Assembly: GCA_003640385.1 (NCBI GenBank)
Contig: RCAB01000499.1
Coordinates: 1 to 44,285, forward strand
Source of the DNA: Setaria digitata
Lineage: Eukaryota > Nematoda > Chromadorea > Rhabditida > Setariidae
Length of the DNA stretch: 44,285 nucleotides
Reading direction: 5' to 3'
Shown here: positions 1 through 10,500 of the stretch, piece after piece
How positions within the stretch are numbered: the first letter of the stretch is position 1
Layout: the number at the start of each line of letters is the position of its first letter
Position numbers and translations under genes: made by a program
The notes under the pieces: generated by a model
Databases searched by the model: none
The model's input: only the letters and a program-made list of their open reading frames with translations
What the model was told of the DNA's origin: nothing

Positions 1-261
1 ATAGAAGGAACACAAACGCATTCTTTTCATTTTTTTCTTCCACTTTATTATAATGAAATAGTCATGATCATTTCTCTAAAACATTAAAAAAGAATTTGAT
101 AAAAAAACTAAATTTAGCAAATTTTTATAAGCCTAATATTGTTGAAAGAAATATGAACTTATAGTAGTAGTCAAACATCATTTGCTCATCCAAATTTAGT
201 ACCAAAAATGTAACTGATTGATTAAATAGAAAAAAAATTAAATTGAAAAGGAGCAACTAAC
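1..261 (-). other. GPCR intron (partial), no exon seen
   Basis: The minus strand was read in all frames for a helix 7 exon and none is convincing. The only open stretch after an AG (bases 85-1) encodes a lysine-rich string without helix 7 character. Confidence 0.6.
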
Positions 262-384
262 CTGAAATGATAAATTGAAAGATCGTTTATCGGAAACAAA
301 TATTGTGAGTGGTGCAGCGGGTATCGTACAAATAAAAAATATTATAATGATTGAAAATAATAATGTGAATAACTGTTTCTCTTC
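262..384 (-). CDS. GPCR exon 7 (residues 266-306, helix 6), last exon inside the window
   Basis: Begins EEKQLFTLLFSIIIIFFICT, then IPAAPLTIF and the loop SDKRSFNLSFQ. The helix 6 proline is P287. A clear donor CAG|GTTAGT shows that at least one more exon follows beyond the left edge. Confidence 0.9.
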
Positions 385-3300
385 CTGAAATTATCTAGTT
401 TAGCTCTTACGTTGCGTGAAAGAGAAGGAAACGTGCAGAATTCAAGCTGAAATTCATTTACATTAATTATATTTATATATTAAAGATGTGTAAAATTTGA
501 AATTGAAGTTCATTCACATCAATTTTGCCTATACTATGTAAAATTCAAAATCGAAACTCATTTGCATTAATTACATTTGTACCGTATTGGGAACATGGAA
601 AATCCAGAATTGAACTTCATTTATATTAATTACATTTGCACTATATTATTATGTTTAAAAAACAACAATAGCATCAATTTACATCAAATAAATAAAAAAG
701 AGCAAAAAATTTTTTTCTAGCAACTAAATCAAAAACAGAAAATCAAACTGAAAAAAAAAAAAAAGGATTATGAACTCGTGGCTCCAAAAAATTTCTGATG
801 AGTTCAAGTTTATAAATCCCAAAAATAATGAATCAATCGTAGAAAATATTAAATAAGCAAAATACTGTAAAAGTAATTTCGTTTGCTCCGTGTAATATTT
901 TAATTCTATAAAATGTCATATGCCTTAAGAGAAAAATGGAAAATAATAGAGAAGCTATGCGAATAAAATGCCAAATATTTATTAAACTGTGAAAAAAAAA
1001 AAAAAAAAAAGCAATACTCTGAAAAATTTCCATGATACTTTAAGAATGAAGTCTACGCATTTAGTATAAAAGAAAAGAACAAACAAACAAACAATATCAG
1101 AACTGACTTGTTCACTTTTGGTTGAAATTCGTTGTTTGTTAGAAGCAAGCCGTTTAAAGCGTTCCTTTTTAGTATTTCGATAAGTGATTAAAATTTTTAA
1201 ATTAAAATATGCCACCAACACAAATGGTAACAAACGACTTATCGTTTCACGACACCATTCATATACTTTATACCAAGTTTCAATTTTCCGATCGCATACA
1301 ACGAACTGACATGCAGCAATTCCTGGCGGCACCTATACATTTTGATTAATTATTCCACTTCCGATATCAACTCTTTTCTCTATTTTTATCACATCTACTT
1401 CTTCAATTTAATTTAAAATTATTCCAGATAGTTTTCGCTTTTATCAAAAATAACAAAAAATATATTTTAAAAAAATAAAAAAAAAAAAAAATGTAAAGTA
1501 TATTTAAATAACAAAAATTTTTACAAAAATATTTCACTTTTCAATTTTATCACCATTAAATTTACGTACATAATATAAAGGAGTATGCGCGTTTGATGGC
1601 ATTTATTATTTGTTTGTTTACCTGTACTAAAATTTCTCATAAGAAATTAAACAAAAAAAAAAAAGAAAAGAAGAAAGGAAAAGAAAAATGACCGTGTAGC
1701 GAAAATTTTCTAAATAAAATCCAGAGTATTTAAAAAAATTTTGATTATTTATTTGTCTCCTTGTTCATTTCTTTTTTCTTTTTCTTTTTCATTTTTTTTT
1801 TTTCACAGAAATATCTAAAAAAAAGTGGCACTTTTTTTTTTGCCCTAATTGAAATGGCCTTTAAAATTAATTGGAATGAAATTTTCACACAAACCTCATA
1901 AAGAACTTTTTTCACAGCCCACGGAGCATAAATACAAAAATTCATTACGTAAGATATAATAACCAATAAAAAGCACATTTTACGTGACCTAAAATGCTCC
2001 AACAATCTAATTGAATAATTAATAATTCTCGACACTTTCTATTTATTTGTGTTGAGATAATTTTTACTCAATATAATGTCCTATTAAAATATTCGAGAAC
2101 CATCATAGCGCTTCACTTCACGTAAAAACGTAATGCAAAGCACTCTAGTAAAGTGTTATGTAAATTTTATAATTTTTTAAAATAATACAGAATTAAGCAC
2201 ATAGTTAAACACTAATGCATTAATTCCCTTGAATGTACAAAAAATTTCTTCGAAAATTATTTCGAAAATGAAAATAAGCAGCAAAAAGTTTTTCAGCCGA
2301 AACTACTTCAATAAATAGATAATTAAAATGTAGAGTAGAATTCGAAACCAATACTTTGGAATAAAGCAAAATTTGAAATTTTCCAAAAAAAAAAAATAAC
2401 CAACTCTTGATAGAGTTTCTGTAATCTTAATTACAGTGCAAAATTAATAGCAGTTTTAGAATTTCAAAGAGAAACAAAACTATCTTTAAAAAAATTTTAT
2501 GATTATTTAATTAGTGAAAAAAAAAAAAAAAAAATTGGAAGTTCATACCTGAGGTAGCGATGATGAAACGGATGACAAACAGCCATATATTGACTCATTG
2601 TTAAAAATACCATAATCCACACACTAGCACCCATAAATGCATTTACCTGAAAATACTTCGAGAAATTACCGAAATTGGACTCACCCTACCGGAATAGTTT
2701 CAATTTCAGGAATGAAACTTTGAAAATCTTAAAGAATCTTTCGAATAAAAAAAAAAAAATTAATTTTGGAACTATGAAAAAGTTGCAGTATTTCATTTGT
2801 TTGTTTATCTTAATTCTATATAATATTTCAACAAAATTACATTTGTTTTAGTATTTTCTTTTTCTCTTTTTTTTTTTTTTTTTTTTTGTTTTTATGAGAA
2901 ATGATCTGTAGTTTTTCCATACTTCTTTACTGTTTTTTTTTTTCCTTTCTTTTTAACACTAAATATTATTGGAATTTTTGGTTAAATTTTTAATTAAATT
3001 GAATAAATTAATCATATTTTCCTAGATAAGAATATGAGGAATTATTAAGAAAAAATGTTATAAATATACACGTGGCACGTATCACGTATTACGTGAAAAA
3101 TATCGCGGAATATGCATTTGTTTTCGTACAAGGAACAATAACAACAACAAAAAAAAAAAAAAGAAACAATCAAGCAAACCAATGGAAATCCAATATGAGC
3201 ATAGTAAAGTGCTGATGGATAGGAGCAAAGACGATAATCAAGTAACCATAGTATCATTGGTACAACTGATAAAAGTGTTGACTAAAATTTAAAAAAAAAA

Positions 3301-4997
3301 GAAAAAATTGAAAAGGTTTAGTTAAATTTTGATCTAAATTTATGTGAAAATTAGACTGAAGCTGAGAATTTCTTTAATACATTAAAAAAAAAAAAAATTA
3401 ATTCATCGAAAAAAAAAAACACTGCAAAAAGTTTTGACAAAAAAATTTTGTTAACAATATATAACTTGAAAATGCTTATTAGTGCAAGAATTTTGACAAA
3501 ATTTTTTAAAAAGCAAAAAAAAAAAATTTCAAACAACATCTGAGTAGATAATGATAATTATTCAAATAATAATTGCCACTGAAATTGTTCAACTTTGCTA
3601 TTAAACGAATTTATTTTTTACCAGTATCAAAAACTAAGCAAATTTTTTTTAGCAGTTTAAAAAGCAAATAGAAATTTAAAATCTCAATTAAACTTTTTTT
3701 CCGCAGATCATTCTTCAATACTATGATGAATTATTAGAGGTTAGGATCAAACAATTGAAATTTCTGAGTTGTTTAAAAAAAAAAAATTAAAGGAATTAAA
3801 GAAATTAGAAGTTTCTTGAAGAAATAAAGCAAGCAGATCCCAAAATTTCAGTAATTAAAAATTGAAAAACTCAAGGAAAAAAAAACGAATTACAAATACC
3901 AGAAAAACTTGCCAGGTCGGTAATGGCAAGTAATGTGAGGTAAGTATAAATAATTGTAGACCGTTTAAACAACGGGCGTGTTAATGTTGCTACTGTCATT
4001 ATGTCGCCTGCAAATGAGAATGCTGCTAATTAAAGAACTAGCCAATTAATAACATGAATTGAACAATTAGAATGTTATCAATTGTTGTTTTCGTAAATCG
4101 CATTTCCTTTTTTCTTGATTAAATCATCCCAGAAATATATTAATTAGCTTCTTCAATTTATCAAATGAATAATTCTTTCAGGAAAAGTCAATTTAATTAA
4201 AAAAAAAGAAAGACAAAAAACTATGACTTTAAGAAACTTTTAAAACATCTTCCGTTGTCTTCATTTATTGTAGCAAAAATTTATTTTTATTTTTTTTAAC
4301 CCAGTAATAAATTTAGGGAGAAATTAATTTGTAATATTCCCTTTTTTTTGCCAAATTTTTAATAAAATTAAATTAATTTAACTAAATATTTTTCCTCTTT
4401 ATTTTCTGTTGCCTAACAATTGTTCAATTTTTCCACCAGCATTTTTAATACATAACATAACTTGAAGGAGAAAAATTTTTATCTGCAAAATTTGCTAATA
4501 GCTTAAATATTGATACTGCTTGATTGTCTATGTGATGTTAGTCAAATTATTATAGCTAAAATTAAATTTCACATTACCGAAGAGTCAAAATTTACAATGT
4601 CTAAATTACGACATTAAAGTAATTAAATTTAATCGATATTTTATTGTATCAAATTAAAATAATTTAAAAAATAATAATGATGACTGAGTGAAATTTGTAA
4701 TTTTATCATCATTTTGTTCTATTATATATAATTACATACATATACACATATCTATCATTTTTACAACAAGAAATTCCAAGAAAAAAAAAATAAAAAAAAA
4801 TGAAAAAATATACCAATGACACCAAAAGATATGATAATCGGTGCAATATAACCGTAAGTGATACGGTTTACAAGTGATACTCGAATTGCATCACTCGTAC
4901 CATTAATAATTAATTTTGTAAAATGAACCGAACTAATGGCATTCTCGAGCTTGACATTCTCAGATATAAGAGCTGAGCACAAACTTTGCAATACCAT
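262..4997 (-). CDS. Rhodopsin-family GPCR, FMRFamide/neuropeptide-receptor-like, 3' end outside the window
   Basis: Exons are 4997-4814, 4007-3900, 3265-3180, 2646-2549, 1988-1895, 1332-1108 and 384-262; all joins keep frame and give 306 residues up to the end of the third extracellular loop. Helix 7 and the tail lie past base 1. Visible: N-glycosylation site N32-G-T; helix 1 (about 48-68); helix 2 with the conserved aspartate D92 (LAITD); C111 before helix 3; helix 3 ending SQYMAVCHP, a layout typical of FMRFamide-type receptors (AVCHP); helix 4 at about 162-183; two cysteines in loop 2 (AACQFVVC); helix 5 proline P226; helix 6 ICTIPAAP. It would sit in the plasma membrane and sense a neuropeptide; the ligand cannot be predicted. 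The start is placed just after likely trans-splice acceptors. Oddities are SQY in place of DRY/ERY and D63 in place of the helix 1 asparagine. Another peptide-receptor subfamily is possible. Confidence 0.87.
435..652. repeat. Diverged tandem repeat, about 4 copies of roughly 50-60 bp, inside a GPCR intron
   Basis: Copies start near 436, 490, 538 and 597. Each carries a block like AAAATTCAAAATTGAA, then TTCATTTACATTAATT and ACATTTG. Copies differ by substitutions and small indels. Confidence 0.75.
1108..1332 (-). CDS. GPCR exon 6 (residues 191-265, loop 2, helix 5, loop 3)
   Basis: Reads VPPGIAACQFVVCDRKIETW, then a helix 5 with LLPFVLVAYFNLKILITYR and a basic third intracellular loop (KKERFKRLASNKQR). 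The donor CAA|GTCAGT matches the phase 0 start of exon 7. Confidence 0.9.
1895..1988 (-). CDS. GPCR exon 5 (residues 159-190, helix 4)
   Basis: After the split arginine it reads SRKMCFLLVIISYVMNFCIY, then APWAVKKVLYE. Helix 4 lacks the usual central tryptophan. Acceptor CATTTTAG, donor GAG|GTTTGT. Confidence 0.88.
2549..2646 (-). CDS. GPCR exon 4 (residues 127-158, helix 3 with SQYMAVCHP)
   Basis: Reads VNAFMGASVWIMVFLTMSQY, then MAVCHPFHHRYL. It corresponds to the LTxxRYxAVCHP box of FMRFamide receptors with arginine replaced by glutamine. Acceptor TTTTCAG, donor CAG|GTATGA. Confidence 0.92.
3180..3265 (-). CDS. GPCR exon 3 (residues 98-126, end of helix 2, loop 1, start of helix 3)
   Basis: Reads VPMILWLLDYRLCSYPSAL then YYAHIGFPL. 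C111 is the candidate for the loop 2 disulphide. Acceptor TTATCAG, donor TTG|GTTTGC. Confidence 0.88.
3900..4007 (-). CDS. GPCR exon 2 (residues 62-97, intracellular loop 1 and helix 2)
   Basis: Reads DIMTVATLTRPLFKRST, then IIYTYLTLLAITDLASFS. LAITD is the LAxxD motif of helix 2. The donor TCTG|GTATTT keeps the frame into exon 3; a GC donor at GCAAGT was considered and does not. Confidence 0.88.
4814..4997 (-). CDS. GPCR exon 1 (residues 1-62, extracellular N-terminus and helix 1)
   Basis: Starts MVLQSLCSALISENVKLEN. The open frame continues upstream to an ATG at 5066, but that stretch carries the pyrimidine tract CTTCCTTTTTCTTTC and then AG sites (ATCCAG, TTAACAG) immediately before 4997, so I read it as untranslated. 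Ends TYGYIAPIIISFGVIG with donor G|GTATAT. Confidence 0.78.
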
Positions 4998-5400
4998 TCT
5001 GTTAATTGCTGGATGTTTTAATATTTGCAGAAAGAAAAAGGAAGTCTTCAATTGTATAAAATGCAAATATTTTATGCAATTAAGAGGACAATTAATTAAC
5101 AGTATTATTTAATATGAAGTATTAAACAAAGAATTAATTGTTTCCTCTCTTAATTTCTTCTTCCTTTCGTTAATAGAAATAATTTTATGTAGCAGAATTG
5201 AAATATTCAAATATTTCGCGTAATTTTTTTTTGATTTTTTCTGTTTTTTTTTTTTGGTATTTTATACCACAGTAAAATTTCCAGAAATAAACAGGCAGCA
5301 GTAATGATAGTGTTAATAAAATAGCTGATAAGTTTAATTTAATATTAGATGCATTGAGTAAGTTAAAAACGATGACAGAATGATGACGATGAACTGTTGA
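4998..5400 (-). other. Short intergenic gap between PP2C stop and GPCR start
   Basis: About 400 bp with no coding exon. It holds the PP2C 3' end (ATTAAA variants at 5343-5333 and 5112-5107, minus strand), then a pyrimidine tract and AG sites (ATCCAG, TTAACAG) immediately before the receptor ATG. This layout fits either two closely spaced genes or a two-gene operon. Confidence 0.6.
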
Positions 5401-5482
5401 TTAAAATAATCGAACAAATAATAGAGAAACATTATCATCGGTACCAAGTTTTAGCGCTTTGCGTACCAAGTATTCCGCAACT
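5401..5482 (-). CDS. PPM1L: PP2C exon 10 (residues 363-389 and stop)
   Basis: Reads VAEYLVRKALKLGTDDNVSL and ends LFVRLF with TAA. GTDDN carries the last metal-binding aspartate. ATTAAA variants of the poly(A) signal occur on the minus strand at 5343-5338 and 5338-5333, about 60 nt past the stop. The acceptor is TTTGCAG. Confidence 0.95.
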
Positions 5483-7493
5483 CTGCAAATTAATTAATTT
5501 CAATTAATACTCATCACAAAATTCGTTTTTGTCTTTTTCTTTCGTCTTTCTTTTTTTCTTTAAATAATAAATTTAAAAAGTTTTTAGAGAGTTTATTTAT
5601 TTTATGTTTCAAAAAGAAAACAATTCAGTTCCACGTAAATAGAAATATTTTAAATAAAATTTGTTTTGTTTTATTAATTCTCGAAATTTCATTCTTCGAT
5701 AGTTTTTATTTGCAAAATATTTGTGTAAAATAAAAAATAATTTAATAAATGAAATTTTCACCAATTTTAACTGCCAAAAAGTTTGATTAAATAAAGGAGC
5801 AAAAGAAAAGAAAGGAAATATTTCGAAAGGAATCTATTTAAAAAAAGAAAAAAAATGTCGGAAATAGAGTACTAATTTCAGAAATCAGTGCGTAACTTTC
5901 AAACGAAGAAATCAATAAACATTTGAATCAGTAAAAACTTTTTTTTATTTCGTTAACTCAAAATTTTGAAACATTCAATTTTTTTTTTTTTTTTCTCTCT
6001 TTTTTACCTATATAAAATTATCCGTCCTTAAATTCTCACATGCTTTTGAACTGAAAAAAAAAAAAAAAGAAAAAAACGATTGAAATAACGATATAAAATT
6101 CAAACTTCAAATGGCTAATTTTTTTGCAAATTTTAATTTTAATCAAATTAATTTTAAACATTAATAGTAAATTTTCAAAAAAAGAAAATAAAGAAATGAA
6201 AATTTCTCGGTCCTTTTTTCTTTTTACTATTTCACATTTAAAAATCTATCAGTTCTTTCTTCTTTTTCTTCCTTCAAAATCAATTAAATTAAATTACCCT
6301 TATACTTCAAAAAAAAAAAAACAATAAATTAAAGAAAATTAAACTTATGCCACTGATTTGATGAAACTCGTAGAAATGTTAAAGCGGAATGAATTGCTTG
6401 TTCATTTGTTAATACATCCCAAAAGCCATCCGATGCTACAAGAATAAATTGCAAACTAATTTCATTAAGATCAACTCGAACAATATCCGGCTGTGCCGTT
6501 AATACACAAAGTCGTTTTAATGCCGTATCGCCAAATGCTCTGTAAAAAAAAAATAAAAATAAATCAATGAAAAAATAAATAAATAATAGGAAAACTAAAA
6601 AATTACCAACAAACAAGCACCTAGATAAATAATAAAAAGCTTAAATAATTGCCAATAAATAAATAAATAATTTAAAAATTAACAATGAAGAAATAAACAA
6701 ATAAATTAGTAAATAATAAAAAAAAAAACTTCAAAATTATCAGCAAAAAATAAACAAAAAATTTAAAAAACCTGCAATAAGCAAACAAATAAATAAATAG
6801 TAAAAACTTAAAAAATTATCAATAAAAAAATAAATAAATGAATAAATAAATAACAAAAAACTTAAAAACTAAATAAAAAAATATAATTCGTTCCATTTCA
6901 TTTAAACAGAATTACAATTTTTTATATCATTAATTTGTTTAATAAATCCTTACCAACTAAAGACACTAAATATTAAATTGTTTAGTAATTTGTTTTAACT
7001 AATAACCTGAAATCATACAACATTTCAATAATAATAATAATAATAATTAATAGTAATAATAATAATAAAACAGAACTCTGTTATAGGAAGAAATTAAAAA
7101 CACAAAATTACATTATTTAATTTTTACAAGATTTTGTTGCACCATAAATGAATCATTCTTAATTAAAGTAAAAAAAAAAAAAAAAAAAAAGAGAAAGCAA
7201 CTTTTCAAATAAAATGAACTTTATTTTCAACCGCTATTTATATATATATATAAAAATTAAAAAAAATATATATATAAAAATTTATACTATATACGCAGAG
7301 CATATGTATTTATGTTATTTTTTATGTTAAATTTGCACAAATTATTCGCAAAATTAACATAAAAGTAAAGTTTAATTTATTTTTTTTTTTTTTATTATTG
7401 CATGTGTCTATCTGATCTGTATATATGTAATAATTTAAACTGTTACAAACAGCTGCAATCAAATAACTGCAAAAATTTTCGTTATTTATTTAT

Positions 7494-7526
<33 letters not shown>

Positions 7527-10500
7527 CATAATAAAACTTGATCTCATTAATGCAGCATAATGAAAAAGAAAAAAAATTTTTGTATATTTTATGATAGCTT
7601 CCGTTTTCACCTTTATTTTACGTGCTCAAATATCAATTGCTACTAATTATAGTTGCAATGAAAAGGATGAAAAATTTGTTTAATTAGAAATTTTGGTATT
7701 CCACGACAACTTCCGTTTCTTCCATTTTTCTTTTGTGCTCACAAATGTAAAATGATATCAACATGTTCTAGATAAATGAATGGCAAATTTGTTCATTAAC
7801 TTTTCGTAGCAAATTGAGCTCAGAGAAAAAAAAAAAAACGGTTTAGGATTGCACATCTAATTATTCACGAAAGAAACATAGTTTAAGCTAATCGACTCAG
7901 CAAAAAAAAAAAAGGGAAAAATTTATAACAAAAAAAAAAAAAAAAAAGAAATGAAAAAAAAGCTAGTCTTTAAAGCGTTAATTGCTGGAGGCTACTGCTT
8001 TTCTTTATTCTCAAGTATTTTTGTTTTAATGGTAAACATAAAAACTAGTTTTTTTCTGAACTTGATAGAGGCGAACAAATTCTTACTTAGTAAAGAAAAA
8101 ATTAAGTTCAAATATTTACGATTTACCTTNTTGATCAGGCTGAAAAATTTCAATAAACAAATAATAAAAAAGAAATCAACGCATTAAGTATTAATTAAGC
8201 TTTATTCATTTGTGAAAATAAAAACCGATTTTTGTCTTAAGAATGGTTAAAAGTTTACTGCACAAGAAAAAAGTAAAAATTCATCACTGAACAGGTAAAT
8301 AATATTGCAGCTATAAAAATAACTTTTTCGTTAAAAAAATAAATCTTTTCAAATAAGGCAAATTAAGATGTCGAAAAAATTTTTAAATTTATAAATTTCG
8401 AACTTAAAAATATTGGTTCCAAAAAAAATATTTAAAAAAAAAAGTGATATCTTCTAACTGTCAATTATAAATTTTCCTCTAAAATTTGATGGAAAAAAAA
8501 GTTGTTTTTGACAAAAACTCGTAAATCTTTTCTCTACTTGAGAAAATTGTTTGATCTTCTAAACTTTGATTTTGAAGAATTTTGCAAAAATTTTAATTTA
8601 AAATTTTCCAACTTTTTGAAAAATAAGAAATAAAACATGTAAATATATATATATACGAAATGGTGGAAAGAAAAAAATTTCTCACGCAGGACGGAAAAAA
8701 AACAAAAATTAGTTTCGTATATTTGCATGGATTGGAAAAGTAAAAAGGGAAGAAAACTGATCATAATAATAATTAAATTTGTTAAATTACATAGGCAAAT
8801 AAAATGAAAAACATTAACTAAAAGCGTAAAATCGAGAAGAAACAGAGGAAATTGCTGTAAAATTGTCGTTTAAATTTTATCACTTGATCCATCTCAAGCT
8901 AGTTCTATAAAATTTAGTGTTTTTTTTTCCGAAAAGTAGTAAATGATCAAAAGAAAAACTCAAATTTTCATTTTGATTTTACTTTGAAAATTTGCAAATT
9001 AAACCGGCTTAGTAATTTCGAATTGTATAGGTCAATATTTGTAATTGTAATTATGACACATTATCCTATTTGACTTTTTGTTTCATTTCCTTTATTAATT
9101 TCTGGAAATAATTAATTTTTTAAGATTATCAGATCTTAATTATTGATGAGTTTTGCTTCTGACTGCAGCTACAGTTGAAAGGAAAAGAAGAAGAATGAGC
9201 AAATTTATATAACTATCTTTTCTTTCTTTTTTTTTTTCCAAATTATTTTTAAAGTAAATATTTTATTTTTAGATTAAAATTTTTTTTTTGAAAATGTTTT
9301 CATCTTTTCTTCTTTTCTTTTCCTTCTCTTCGAATCTTACGGCAAAAAAAAAAGAAAATAAAAGAGGAGAAGCTTCAAAATAATATGATAAAAGAGAAAA
9401 TACCTTTCATATGTTCTTTTTCTTTGGTGCCATTACTAGGCATGTTCTTTTTACTTCCAATTTTTTCAATTTTTTTTTTTTTTTTTTCCTTTTTTGAATT
9501 TAAACGTATTAAAGAGTTGAAAGGATTTCTTGTTCATTTTTTATTTTTTGGCTTTATTTGCCATTTTTACATTTTTTTTTTGTTTTTTTTTAGAAATTAC
9601 AGAAAAAAAATTTTATTTTAGAAATTACAGATTTCGTCGAAATGATGTAATTGTTGCCGTTTTGCTTCATTTCATTCAATTATTTCTTATTAAAAAAAAA
9701 AAAAAAAATTGTAAAATTGTTTCGAAAAAAAAAAAAAAGAAAAAATTGAAGAGATGGGAAGTGGATTAAGAGCGTAGAATTTTAATAAATTTTGAATATT
9801 ATTCCTTTTTTTCGCACAATTTTTTCTCATTTCTTTTTTCTTCAAATAATTTCACCATTCCATTTTTCGCTTGAATGATTTATCAAACAATTCAAATGAA
9901 TAGAAATGAAAATAGAGAAAAAAGGAACTAATTTTCCGATGCAAAAAGGAAAAACCACTAAGGATTATGAAAAAAAAAAAATTTTTTTTTGAATCATCTA
10001 ACTGGAAAATAAAATGACAAAATATTTTTTTTAATTTTTCAGTTTCTCTTTTCTAGCGAGGAAAGGATAAAATCGAAAAATTCTATTTGCAATTAAAATC
10101 ATTTGTTTATTTTTTCATTCATCACTTTTTTTTTTAAATAAAGTTTCAAAATGCCATTAATTTGCAAAACGTTATTATTTGTTAATTAATTAGAAAGTAG
10201 TGAAATACCCTTCGAAAAAGCGTTTTTTCAACAGAAAAAGTTAATCCTTTTCAAATTTTTCAGTTTTTTTTTCATTTTATTTGAACTTTCTTTTCTCAAT
10301 AATAAAATACTTCACCAATACGGAATCCGAAAAGTCAAAAGAATCTTCCATTTCTTCATCGCTTATCGCTTTTACTTTTTTCCTTTCGTTTTTTTTTTTT
10401 TTTCTTTTTCACTTTTCTTTTTTTAACTTAGTACAATTGAATTTATAGAAGCAAGCAGAAATATATCCTTTTTTTATTTTAAATATTTTAATCCGAAAAT

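Noticed and set aside
4998..5066. Upstream ATG at 5066 as the receptor start
   Set aside because: The added 23 residues translate a splice-type pyrimidine tract. The ATG at 4997 directly follows AG acceptors.
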